Origin: Hymenochaete sp. R1
Taxonomy: Eukaryota > Basidiomycota > Agaricomycetes > Hymenochaetales > Hymenochaetaceae
Reading direction: 5' to 3'
DNA: 64,000 nt
NCBI GenBank assembly: GCA_019400425.1
Contig: JAFREE010000006.1
Location: 310,001-374,000, forward strand
How positions within the stretch are numbered: the first letter of the stretch is position 1; each line of letters begins with the position of its first letter. Shown here one piece after another: positions 39,404 to 50,681 of the stretch. Made by a program: the position numbers and the translations under genes. Below the pieces are notes generated by a model. The model had not been told where the DNA came from, made no database searches, and saw nothing but the letters and a program-made list of their open reading frames with translations.

Positions 39404-39659
39404 GTCGATTTAAGTGCATAGCTAAGACTCCAGTTTTGTTTCATTTTTTTTTTGGTTTATGGTAGCTCCTCCCTTATTCCCCGCCCTTGGTTCTTTTCAA
39501 CTGGATATTTGTCGCAATAGCAGATACTCTTGTGAATCACCTTTGACCTTTTCCGTTTGAGATCACAAAGCGAATCAAAAGTACTGTTCAGAGTTAAAAA
39601 TGGCATTTAGCCCTCTACAATCTCTAAGGTGCAGTATTACTAGTTATAAGGGGATGGTT

Positions 39660-41167
39660 TTATAGGCCGAGCTCATCGACGTAGGGCAATGCATTTCCGT
39701 CACCGACAGCGACGAATGTTGGCTTTGAGCTGAGGAGAGCAGATGTCGCCTGTGGAAGAAAATGTATGATGTCAGTAATGGATTGAGAAAGGAAAAGCAT
39801 GACGAAAATATCACCTTTGAGAAGTTAGCTGCAGACACGCCGTCGAGGGCACTGCTCACGCTTGCGAGTGAAGTGTCCGAACCAGCAAGTACCTGATGAA
39901 TTATCGTTGTTATTATTAGCGCATGTTGTGCGTTGCGATTCAAAGACACACCTTTGAGCCAATGTGCGACAAGAAGCCCTCGCGACTCTCAGTCGCACTG
40001 GCTGCCGCGAACTTCGCCTTCGCAACCGCAGCTTTCAGTTCATCCGCCTTTAACTCAGCTGCCTTCTCTTTCAACACCTTCACACTCGACTGAGCAGCTT
40101 CCCGTACAGCCGTCGCCGAACCACCCTGGACGAGCAAACCAAAGAGCGACGCGTCGGAGTACGGGAGGAGGACTGGCTGGACGGACGTGCCTAACGGGAT
40201 GACACTGGCGAGAGGAGAAAGACTTGCAGACCATTTGATGGAGGGGGATGTCGAGAGATGGGAGGCGAGAACAGCAAGCTCAGCTTTGGGTGCACCAGCG
40301 GTACCGAAACCGACGAAGACCGTCTGAGGGCCATTCGTAAGTGTCTGGCGGCCTTCACCACCGAAGTACTTCGAGGCAGGTGATGAAGCGGCAGAGCTCG
40401 TGGATGAAAGGTGCAAACTTTTCTCCACAAGTTTGGCTAGGGCTTCCTGGCTTATACCAGACCCGACGACAGCGATGTTGGATTTGTTGAAGACCTGGTC
40501 GGCGAAGGCTTTGACATCTTCGGCAGAGACTGAGGGGTGTGCTGGCGCGAAAATGGAGGCACCGAGCCCAGTACGGAATGCGGCGGAGTGTGCAAGCTCG
40601 AGGGCGACGGTTGCAGGATCTTCGGATGCTACACGAGTTTCTTCCGCAACAGTCGGAAGCACGGATTCCTTGAGCTCCCAAGGTGTAAATTTCGACGCAG
40701 AAATGACGGAGGAGAGGACATCGACGAAGAAAGCCCTGTTTGTCACACATTGAGCTCTGTAGCGTGCTTTAGATCTTTATTCACATACTCATCACCCCGT
40801 AAGAATTCGGCAGTGAGCACGAGGTGCTCTCGAGACAGACTTGAAGAGAGGACACCACCGTACAGTTCAGCTTCTCGTACTGTGCCTAACGCCGTTCTCG
40901 AAGATGTAGCCTAAAAAAAGTGTGATGAGTTGAACGTGAGAACCTGAGCGCGGTAGATACACACACCTTGAAGGCAAAGTTTTTAAGGACATTCGCGAGG
41001 CCGGCCTTCGACTCATGGCGACTCCCAGCTTTGACGAAGAACGAGACGGCGGAAGTTGGTTGGCCGTTGTCTACAGCTGCGACTTTTACGCCAGCAGCGT
41101 CAACGGAAGTAGCAAAGTTTCTCGAGAGCTTTGCAGCGCGTCGTGCCGTTGCCCGTGCAGCCAACAT
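39660..41167 (-). CDS. QCR2: Ubiquinol-cytochrome c reductase core protein 2, mitochondrial
   Basis: Core subunit 2 of respiratory complex III, in the inner mitochondrial membrane; a non-catalytic M16 peptidase homologue. The N-terminus MLAARATARRAAKLSRNFAT is a classic Arg-rich presequence with cleavage likely after RNF. Then VKVAAVDNGQPTSAVSFFVK and AGSRHESKAGLANVLKNFAF, the usual core-protein opening, and AELYGGVLSSSLSREHLVLT. The zinc site of true M16 peptidases (HxxEH) is absent, as expected. The C-terminal half carries SALDGVSAANFSK and ends FVAVGDGNALPYVDELGL, stop at 39660-39662. Short introns interrupt it. Convergent with the DNA polymerase gene and divergent from the gene at 41718. 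Confidence 0.93.
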
Positions 41168-41717
41168 CAGGTCGCAATTTAAGATAGGTTCGTCGTCGTT
41201 GGTGTCGGCGTCAGTGTCAACGCAGTAAGAACGGTGTAGGGAGCTTCGCTTGGACCGTCCAGTCCAGCAAACCCAATACGGTTTTTACTGATGACTAAGC
41301 CAAAGATTAGCGGTTTATCCCGATACGTGAGCCTGAGAACTAATTGCTTTACTCGGCACACCGAATCGCAATGCTCGGATTCACCATTTCCTTCCATCTT
41401 TTCTGTATCATTGGTAGAGAAGATCATTCAGCAATAAAAGGTATGTTCGGCAGTCTGTACTACTAATGGCTACATCGTCGTCAACGGCACTGCTAAGAGA
41501 TGGCTCAAGAGAAAAGGAAAGATTGACTTGAACACGCCAAAGATTCTGCACGTTCCGAAGTCAACCATTTTCAAGGACAGTCAGCCACCAAATCGTCTGC
41601 CGACTATGACGGCTTCACCAGCCCTAGCAATACGAGTCGTTTCGCTACAGCCTCTCGATCCTTGCTTTCTGACATCCTTATTCTTTTCTACGTGCGCCTG
41701 GTGCGCATTTTAACTTT
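41168..41717. promoter_or_regulatory. Divergent promoter region, QCR2 / serine-rich membrane protein
   Basis: 550 bp between divergent starts. An open frame (41528-41713) ends in a hydrophobic FLTSLFFSTCAWCAF, which could be a missed signal-peptide exon of the gene at 41718, but I found no in-phase splice. Confidence 0.4.
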
Positions 41718-43874
41718 TTGATCATGCGAGCTCGACGACGTCGCACTTTTTCAAAGCGCCAAGGCGGTGTTGTCTTTCAGCCAGGAGGAGGTTTTCTCGT
41801 TGACACCGCTGGAAACCAGGACTCAGGCGGAGCACCAGAGGTGCAACCATCGGCGCTGGAATCCGATAATGCCTCTTCTTCAGCTCTGCAGCCACCTACT
41901 AGTACCATGTTTCCTCCATCGAGCACGATTTCTAGCACCGAACCACCGGAATCTGGTATTCCGGCTAGCTCTAGCACATCCGCCTCCTCTCCTGACCCTC
42001 CAGAGACCGAAAGTTCGTCAAGCACGACAAATGCTTCTTTGGTTTCGACGCTACTTTTTGCGCCCTCGCCGGTCACTAGCACTATTTCAGCGACCTCAAC
42101 GGTCACGAACATCTCGCCAGCTTCTACAACACAAAGTGGTGCGCCGGTCCCGACTTCTAGTGCAAGCTCTTTGAATTCCTCACCAGACTCGGCTGTGCGT
42201 CAAGCATCTACTTCCACGGAATCCCCCCTCCCTGCAACCCCTTTCAGCGAATCAACTACATCGGGAAGTGCGACGTCGGGGTTCCCTTCGAGTTCTGCGT
42301 CCTTCTCACCTTCCATCGCCGCAGTGGGTCACAAACCAGAATTTTATGTCGGTCTTGTGTTTGGGATCTTCGCTGGACTTGCCTGCCTTCTGGCATTCAT
42401 CGCGTGGTTCATCCGCTCGCAAAGAAAGGGTCACAAATGGTGTTGTGGTTCAGATGAAGATGACGACGTCGACGTCGACGTAGAAAGCCAGGCCGCGGCT
42501 ATGACCGGTCTCGGCATCTTTCTAGATAAGCCCAATCCGAGATTCGACACGCCGAAGCATCCCGTTTCGTCTTTTCCAGAGAGCGTGAATGTGCACGTAA
42601 TCCCACCCTTCAACAACTTCGCACATTCCCCTGGTGGTCGCTATCCGGAACCTCAGCCAAAGTCGGTCCATCTTGAATCCGATCCGTCCGTTCAGAGTCC
42701 GGGACAGCTGCTAGGCCCTCTGGATATCAAGAACTATGCCCACGGCGACTTTCCGAGTTCTTGTGATGAATCAGGCTTGATGAACTCACCCTGTGCTCGT
42801 TCGCCCGTCCATGGCACTCCTCGGAGCATTAAGCCTCCATTTTTAGGTCCAGCTGGCAACGGGCTTTCATACAAGCAGGCGCCCGGAAGTGAGAACAACA
42901 CGCCGGCCCAGAACTCTGTTAAATTGACTGACGTACGGCTCATGAAGAATGCAGTGGCTGACGTTGAGGGTGCTCTGCGGGAAAAGACAACCCCTGCTTT
43001 GACAATACCACCGTACGACACATCCACACCTCGGACTGCGGATGGTTGGGGGGCAACCCTTCGGACAAGCCTTTTCAATGCGTTCTCTGGTATTACAGGT
43101 GCACCAAAACCTGCACCAGAGGAAGACAGATTCACAGCCTTTCCTACAAGCTCCTCTCGGTCATCGGACCGCTGGCGTAACGCACTGTCCTCGCGAAAGC
43201 CGAACGGAAGCGAGACGTATTCATCTCAACAAGTGGCTGAAAGAACAGTTCCGGGTCCGATAGAGTCCTCAAAGGTCGGAAATGATGAGCCAGTATCTGG
43301 CCAATCGAGTCTCAGCAATACAAGACCCCCTTTGTCTGAGTGTGGGCTAGGGCTAGGAGTTCGAACTGTACCACAAAGCCCTGCAGAACTAGGATCCACG
43401 CAGCCGCTCTCGTTGCGTAAGAAGCGGTCGACGAGATCAAAACGCAACACCCGTGAGAGTTTCAAGGCCAAAACGTTCTCTCCCTCTCGCGCGAATAGCA
43501 TCTACTCTCCATGCTCCGAGTCCACCAAGTTTTCTCCCCATCTTCGTGCTTCCGTCTGCTCTAAGGCTGCCTCTAGAATGGAGACACCTATGCGTGGGTG
43601 TGAAGGTGGCACCATTGACATGCGTTCGGGCACGCCAGCATTGTTAGCCACTCGGGCGCGGCCACCATTTCTCCGCCAGCCTACAACGGGCTCGATCTGC
43701 TCATTCACTTCGGAGTACTCCGAGATGGAGGACGCGGAGATTCAAGCGAAACAAACGATGGTGTTGCGTGCACGTAGGAGGAGAGGGATGGAGATGGGAT
43801 CTAGGCGGTCGCCTGCGGGACTAGGGCGTCGACTCACGACGAGGCTTGGCGGTATCGAAGCGATAGAGGAGTAG
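41718..43874 (+). CDS. Serine-rich single-pass membrane protein, unknown function
   Basis: One uninterrupted 718-codon frame, unusual for this intron-dense locus. After a basic start (MIMRARRRRTFSKRQGGVVF) come about 170 residues rich in Ser, Thr, Pro and Ala, as in O-mannosylated ectodomains. One membrane segment follows at about residues 208-232 (FYVGLVFGIFAGLACLLAFI), then a basic/Cys motif (SQRKGHKWCCG), an acidic DEDDDVDVDVES run, and a roughly 470-residue cytoplasmic tail with many Ser-Pro and Arg-Ser sites. The build resembles fungal wall-stress sensors and axial-budding-like proteins, but I see no WSC domain. No signal peptide is visible; either an upstream exon is missed or the helix acts as a signal anchor. 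Function not assigned. Confidence 0.75.
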   Translation: MIMRARRRRTFSKRQGGVVFQPGGGFLVDTAGNQDSGGAPEVQPSALESDNASSSALQPPTSTMFPPSSTISSTEPPESGIPASSSTSASSPDPPETESSSSTTNASLVSTLLFAPSPVTSTISATSTVTNISPASTTQSGAPVPTSSASSLNSSPDSAVRQASTSTESPLPATPFSESTTSGSATSGFPSSSASFSPSIAAVGHKPEFYVGLVFGIFAGLACLLAFIAWFIRSQRKGHKWCCGSDEDDDVDVDVESQAAAMTGLGIFLDKPNPRFDTPKHPVSSFPESVNVHVIPPFNNFAHSPGGRYPEPQPKSVHLESDPSVQSPGQLLGPLDIKNYAHGDFPSSCDESGLMNSPCARSPVHGTPRSIKPPFLGPAGNGLSYKQAPGSENNTPAQNSVKLTDVRLMKNAVADVEGALREKTTPALTIPPYDTSTPRTADGWGATLRTSLFNAFSGITGAPKPAPEEDRFTAFPTSSSRSSDRWRNALSSRKPNGSETYSSQQVAERTVPGPIESSKVGNDEPVSGQSSLSNTRPPLSECGLGLGVRTVPQSPAELGSTQPLSLRKKRSTRSKRNTRESFKAKTFSPSRANSIYSPCSESTKFSPHLRASVCSKAASRMETPMRGCEGGTIDMRSGTPALLATRARPPFLRQPTTGSICSFTSEYSEMEDAEIQAKQTMVLRARRRRGMEMGSRRSPAGLGRRLTTRLGGIEAIEE

Positions 43875-45945
43875 TGAGGTCTCAGCAAGGTGGAAGAGAG
43901 ACCTTTTGACGTTTAGCGAAGACGATGGCGTTCGTTCAGTCCGGGATCACTGTTGAAGATATCGGACGCAATTTTCGCATCCCCCCCTTTATCCAGTCTT
44001 GAACCGCCTTTTCTTTGACTGTCTGTATTACATTACCGGTCTATTGGATAATGCTCTGGAAGTAGCACTCCCTTACGACTAAGATTTATCAAATTGCTTT
44101 CCATGTGCCAGGCGCATAGTCAATATAATCAATTTCAATTTGCGTAAGTTAGGTATGGCATAATGGATAAACTACAAGGTGGCGATGCCCCGCGAAAGTT
44201 CAAGAAGTATCTGTAGCAAGGAACTGCGCGCTAGAGTTTAACTTACGTAATAAACATAGTTGTTCCAAAAATAGACGCAAAGGAAATAAGGCTCCGACGA
44301 AAACGTAGCTCAAGCTCATAAAAATGAGCTCCTAAGCTGTGGCAAGCACATTACATGTTTAGGACGTTAGACCGCATTTTGGCTCAAGTATCTTGTAATT
44401 TCTACCTAGAGTCTTTCAAATAAGTGTGTCCCCCCCTTTTGAAGTTTCAACTTCTTCCATGGACGAGCATGGCAAATTGGCAATCTCTCAAATAAAACTT
44501 CGTCCACTCGTAACCCACTGTGAAGTAGACGGTGAGCTCATATAAAGTAACTCTGAAGAATGATTCGAGGAACAATACGATTCATTACGCCTTGAGTTGA
44601 GGTGATACAGGCGTTTTTAATTTACTCTGATACTGCACTAATCGTGTTGAAATTGTCCAAGTGCACATGGAAATTTGAGTTGCTTGCGTGACCAGTCCAG
44701 CTCCAGAATCCCGGAAAAGGCGGTGAAGATTGTTTGGATCCGGACAGCCACGCATACCTGCAGATTGCTTCCGTTACCTCCACAATCACAAAGCTTAAAC
44801 CCATTTCACTTAGACCTTGTAGGGCACACAAAAGTCGTCAGGCGTCGTCCTTCGTTTTCTTAAAAGATTCCCAGCCTTGACTTAAGCGCTGGGGTGTACC
44901 TCAACGATGCATCCGCAACCTATATTATTATACTCAAATCCCGATAGATATAAAGGCCGAGGGGATGGAATGGCTGGGTGGCTTATCGGTCGCATACAAC
45001 CGAAGATAGGCGGAGAAAATGTACAGGAGAAGGTGTCCGGTATTATAACGCAAAAGGTAGTACCAAACCTTTTGTTATTAATGTCCTTGGTCCGAAAAAT
45101 GCTGATCGTGTGGGGAAGGCACACCCCACGTGCGATAGTGGAGAAGACGATGAAGCCGCTGTGGCGTTTTTTTCTTCTAGTATAGGTAAAGCCCACGCCT
45201 CTGAAGTCACTCGAGTCGAGCAAAATTCTAAGCTCCTTCCGATTGAATAGCAGGACGTCGAAGGATCGATCTCTTTCTAGCGCGACGAAACCCGCATTAT
45301 TGAAATTGTGCTGGATTAGAAAGTTACTACGAAAGCTGAGACGTCTAGAAACACCGACAATCTAATTTCCAAAGCCTCGAAATTGCATCCTTGACTCTAG
45401 ACTTGAACTCTAAACTTGGAGATACTCGAACTTATAATGTAAAAGGAATAAAACCTTTACAATAACTAGGCCCGTATGTATAAGCTCGTACAGAATTGAA
45501 TTGCATTCCCTTCTGTATCTACCTTGAGAACTACAGGTACTCTAGCACGAGGCGTGATCAGCATTGTGTCCTCGTGAAGCTCGGCCACGATTTGGGAGTT
45601 TCTGACATTCAAAGAACGCTCTTCTCCGTCTCTACCGCATCTTGACGATTCATTGTCGATAAAAGATATGAAGTAGAAAACATTGTCATCTCAACATAAT
45701 TACTTGCGATGAGTTCGGTCTGTTTAACGCCTTACATTCGGCTCCGGCAACGTTGTAAAGTGCAGTCGCGTTACGACGAGCCATGGCTTGATCTAAACGT
45801 TAAGAACATGCCTATGTTTAGCCATCTCTGACATACAAGGGTTTAACGTGGCCGACGGACGACGCACTGTCGAAGCCATATGTAGAATAGTCCCATGCTT
45901 TAAAGGGCTTTGGTCCCTGCTGCACGCTAGCAATAACCTACCAAC
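43875..45945. other. 2 kb intergenic region
   Basis: No gene recognised. It holds the 3' flank of the serine-rich protein and the promoter of the F-box gene, plus small inverted repeats: a 7-bp hairpin at 44313-44330 and a 9-bp pair at 44143-44151 and 44239-44247. The short open frames near 44907-45250 have no domain I know. Confidence 0.4.
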
Positions 45946-47792
45946 ATGCCGCTTCTCAGCCTTCTACGCGAACTTCTCATTCAATCCCTACTGAACCTCG
46001 ACGGAAGGGATATTATTGCCTTCAGTTGGACGTGCAGGGAGGCGCATGAGCTCATTCGGTCTTCGATCCACCTTAGATACAGAATTTTGCTGTCGGCAGC
46101 CGAAATGCTTGACTTGGACGCCGACTGTCCGCTCACGCTTCCAAAACGATTTGACTATCTGACGAGGAGAGAGCAAATCTGGCGTTCCATAGACTTTTCG
46201 GCAAGCCGTCGCGTGTCGATCCCAGTCAACAACCTCGTCGCTCACGTTCGCGACCTGAACAGAGGGGTCTATGCAATCGGAGAACTTGATGATGTCCCTG
46301 ATAACAATCTCACGAAGCGATTGAGGTGTTGCCACCTTCCGAATTGCCTTCACTTGAAGACTCCGGATCAATATAGGCCACTCAATCAAGACTATTGGTC
46401 GCTCGTGCCGTTGAATGTGGAAGCTTATAACGTAGCTATTTCACCGAGTGACAATGACGTCCTGGTCATACTGTCATCGGTGATAATGCCGTGAGTATTC
46501 ATTTCAATTGCATTAAGAAGCCAGTACTAACTTTACTGACGGAAAGGAATGGTCTTTCCGCTTTCCAAATCCGTACGAGAACGTACTCGGCCAATCAAAA
46601 TCATCCTCTCGCACAAGATCCCCTCATCCAATTTCATGAGCATCCGGTCATACACTCTCAGTGCATAGCTTCTTTAGAGCTTGCTGGTAAATACTTAGTG
46701 GTTCTTCTTACGTGGATCGTGAACCCGGCTGTATCGGATGAGCTTTACGTCTTCGACTGGACATCTGGCTTCATTATCTATGTGAGCGCTCTGTCGTATC
46801 TGCAGCACAAAACTCCTGATTAATCTATCTTTAAATAGCACAAGTCCTTAAGGGCTTACCGAGGACCAACGTTCCTATCGGAGGACACATTCATAGTGAC
46901 CAACATTCAAGGAAGCACCATCGAGTTTATGCACATAGGGAAGATCCACAATGTTGTATTGTGTCGCACCATAGGAATACTTGCTTTGCCAACGTTGCGA
47001 GATGGAGTAACAATGACGAGCATGAGCTGCCGTACGGACGCAGTATGGAGTCCTCTGTCGAGCACTTCCGACATCCAGGGATATGGCGAAACCACTCAGA
47101 TCCGTCCTCCCAGGATACAATGCATTCCGGATAGGGCAATAGCTCAGTTCACAATGTACCTTCGAAACGACAGGACGCCAAATGATCATGTGTCCTTATT
47201 TGCATTCGTCGCACACCGCGGGGACTTGCTTCGTGCAGCTCAGCAAAACTTCCACAAAATGGAAGCTTTTTCTGCAGATAACCTAGAACCGGTACCGTGG
47301 AAGAATTGGGGCTCTAAAATGACACGATGGAGCGGGCCAGATGAGACCGACACGACGTGGATAGCTGGCATTGCTGGTCAACGTCAAGTATTTATCGCTG
47401 GAGAACGTCCAGGCAAAATACACTTGCGCGATTTCAACAACAGCTACGCTAAACAGATAGCGAGACAACCAATATCCGCCACTGCGCACCAACGAGCAAA
47501 AGTAATATCGGAGGAAAGTATCATAGCGCATCAGGACTATTTCGAAGAAAATATAGCATCGTCGTTGCCGTACATTGAATTAGATTCCCAGGAGACACTG
47601 GATTACGACGATGTTCAGATGGATGAAGGTCATATTGTCGGATTAACCGTGAGTCAGCCTTATTATTATGTCGACGTGAATTCAATAAATCATGCGACTC
47701 AGCAGAGCGATGAAGATGGATCTATCAATTGCCTTGATGTTTATGTCATGATGCCCGAGTTCGAGGAAGTATGCGGATGCGCCAGGCTATAA
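45946..47792 (+). CDS. F-box protein
   Basis: Likely substrate receptor of an SCF ubiquitin ligase. The N-terminus MPLLSLLRELLIQSLLNLDG then RDIIAFSWTCREAHELIRSS is an F-box, which binds Skp1. The rest is about 500 residues without a repeat I can name; stretches such as YNVAISPSDNDVLVI, IHSQCIASLELAGKYLVVLL, DELYVFDWTSGFIIY and FLSEDTFIVTNIQGSTIEF suggest a beta-propeller-like fold common in mushroom F-box proteins. Three exons join in frame: the first ends near 46493, the second at about 46780 with a GT donor after DWTSGFIIY, and the third begins HKSLRAYRGPTF. The stop follows FEEVCGCARL. The target protein is unknown. Confidence 0.82.
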
Positions 47793-48066
47793 TCATCGAT
47801 GATGCAACCAGCGCCGTTCAGCAGGACTACTCAGCTCTCATGTTCGAAATCACTCACCAAGTCCGCCGTGCCGGTCCGAATGTTACATGCACTTCTCTCG
47901 GACAATTAGACTGATATCATATGCACCTTCTACCATACAATTGAAATTATTTCCGTTCGAATCTTCGAGTAAAAATACTCAAGCGACCCATTGTGTGACT
48001 AAATCATAGAATACCATGTAAGACAAGGATTATTGTTTTCGCTTGGAACCGTATGAGCTACGCACC

Positions 48067-49928
48067 TTATTCTAGACCACCATTGTCATCGGGCCCGTTT
48101 GCATACGTGACAGAATCATTCCTCGAATACATGGGGGGAGGGCTATGCATCTCCCTATGGTATTGCATGACTATCTCCCTTCCAAGGTTAAGCGGATAGT
48201 TTGAGGTCTCTGACTCGGTGGGGTTGTATAGAGTATTTTCGCGAAGGGAGCGTCTTGGTAACAAACTGCTCGTGTCAACACTCGGATGTCGACTTTGAGC
48301 AGCTGAATAAGTAGGAGGAGGTTCTGACCCGCGGCGTCGAAGTCGTGAGCTACTTCGATAAGTAGTAACAGTAAGTTGATGTGACCATTGAGAGGCATTG
48401 GAGTGTCGTATAGGCTTTCTTAGTGCCATCACTGCTCTTGCCGCCCTTGACCTTTTCCTTCCACGTTCCTTTGACGAAAAGCGCCCTTTCCGGACTCCAC
48501 AAGAGGATGCGGACCTTCTGTGGCGCATCGACAAGGACGAGGAGCGGGAATGACTAACGGACGATGTACTGCTGCCTATCACCGCACCAACGGTCGAAAG
48601 GGTCCGGACATCGTGAGAGGTATCTAAGCTTTCCGGTGTTGCCAACATTGACAATGAAAATTTATGACCCGCAACGTTCGGTAGTACGATCGGAGTGGGA
48701 AGAAAAGGGTCGTTAAGCGAATGATTTGCGATAGAAGTAACGGCGGAAGGACGCGGATGAATGGCAGAAGAATTGTCGACCTCAAAATCTGTACCAGCTA
48801 TAGCGACATGGAGGTGACTGCCAGAGGTGGTATCCTGTCTGGGGAACATCGTCTTGCATCCAGGGAAGCTAACAAGCTGACCTCTACGGCTCCGAAAGAC
48901 CATGAAAGCTACAACAGCCAACCACAGCATTCCTCCGCCACCAAGAACGCACAAAACGATTAAGTCTGACCGCTCGATCATTCAAGTACCTCTTCTGTTG
49001 CTTCAAAGCGAGCAGTCTGCAACCTTTCCTTCAAGATAGCGTATGAGCCTCGAATGCCTGGACTGTAAAGTTGCCTAACTAACCTTGAAAAGAATGAAAA
49101 TCCTAAAGATCTTCGTAGGGGTCCGATGACTTGTTTCTTGGGTCCTTTCCTCTTGTCAGTTTTAAGCGGAGAGTGCCGAGGAGGGGCGCCATTTGTACTT
49201 GCCGGAAAGTAGACCTTAACCACCGGTATCTCTACCTCTATGATGATCTGATTTAAATGAACCCAATGTGATATATCACACATACCATCAATGCATCTTC
49301 CCACATGGTATGTTTGACATTATCAAAATGATATATGTTAGATCGAAGTGCATGAATCAGAGATATAGCCAAATGATAGAATGAGTCGTTGTCGCTAGGA
49401 TCCCAGTTCGATGCAGCACTACCATTGCCAAGGATCAATGAGGTATAGCCCCCGTTGTTTGATATCTGTGAAGCTCTGGTTAGATCTCAGAATGAATTGC
49501 AAAGCGACATGAGTAGAGTATGAATGCCAGAATTGTGCTTACAAAGGTAAAGCGTTACCCGTCCAGATTCGACGACAGAACGCTCTTATTGTCGGACTCC
49601 AACTTTTTCAGAAGCACATCCTGCACGCCTTAGTGGTCCTTATATACCGTGAGCCCCGACACAGATCATGAAGTTGAGCAATAAGTTCCAAAGAGACCTC
49701 GCGATGGAGCACGCTGGTCAGAACAAAGGGTACTCACCACGAACATCACAGGAAACAAACACTACGGTTCACTCCCTCATGAACCAGAGAAACGACGAAA
49801 CGAACATAAATTTAGTTAAGTATGAATTCACTAGATGCTCAAAGTTAAGTTCTTGACACTCACCAGTACTTGCTTGCGTTGCCATGACTAGCAATGCAGA
49901 CGAAAGCGGGCCGTTCTAACATCTTCAT
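48067..49928 (-). CDS. Single-pass membrane protein with Ser/Arg-rich tail, unknown function (5' end uncertain)
   Basis: The last exon (48067 to about 48981) is clear: membrane segment LIVLCVLGGGGMLWLAVVAF, then a cytoplasmic tail rich in Ser and Arg (SSTSSVSHSRSSSLSMRHRR, KERGRKRSRAARAV) ending YANGPDDNGGLE. Upstream exons on the same strand give ISNNGGYTSLILGNGSAASN, FYHLAISLIHALRSNIYHFD, VEIPVVKVYFPAS and KGPKKQVIGPLRRSLGFSFF, which would form the part before the membrane segment. The first exon may begin near 49928 (MKMLERPAFVCIASHGNASK), but I could not join it in phase with certainty. No domain recognised. It is convergent with the F-box gene, and its layout resembles that of the protein at 41718. 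Confidence 0.55.
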
Positions 49929-50681
49929 GAGGCCAATCGGAAAGACTCAGAAGGTTTGTACCACGCGTTTTTTCAGTTCCATTGTCACCAATACTAGCGC
50001 TGAGACCGCCTTGTCGTAAAGTTCGCAGGCAACGTTGCCACCAACCCTCCCCTAATGGCAAAGGAGGAACTCAATTTGAATGGGTCCCCTCACGAGCGTC
50101 TTCAACTTCAACGAATATCGGACCGTAGCAACGCGTAATAGCGTTGGAACATCTCCTCGCCCTAAGAGCACTTACCTTACTGGCTCATTGCACTCTTTCT
50201 GTACCTATTTCTGCGGTTTGACGTCGCCGTATGAAATAGATCGATGATTGTCGAGAGTCCTCCTTTGGGTCGTGTTCCGACGATGCGCGTGAGAAGTAGC
50301 TTTTCATCGGCACGGGGCTCTTGAATGCAGAAGTGGTGCGTGTATGATTGAAAAAACGATAATTTAAGATAATTCAAGATATTTGAGCTATTTCTATGGA
50401 TGAATTTGGTGGATGATGAGCAAGAACGAGCAGCACGGTTTCGGCTTCGAAATGCTCACGCTCGCTTGTCACGACACGACGCGCTTCGGTAATGACTGAC
50501 TCTTGCCATAACCCAGTACGACCTCCGGACTCAGCGTTGCAGAGCAACCTCCTTTGCCACCTCTGACGACTAAGAAACACGTAGAACCGGTGCAGAAGGC
50601 AGGCGGTACTCGTGGATCATGAATTTTGCGGCGAGGTCAGCTCCGAGGAAAGGTGAGAGCGTTCATCGCGAACTGTGAACA
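49929..50681. promoter_or_regulatory. Divergent region between membrane-protein gene and AP-1 beta
   Basis: About 750 bp. It should hold the AP-1 beta promoter and that of the minus-strand membrane gene. Minus-strand open frames at 50177-50580 show no recognised domain. Confidence 0.4.

Noticed and set aside
44907..45250. Overlapping plus-strand short frames in the 2 kb gap
   Set aside because: No domain, no clear start or splice signals; judged to be chance frames.
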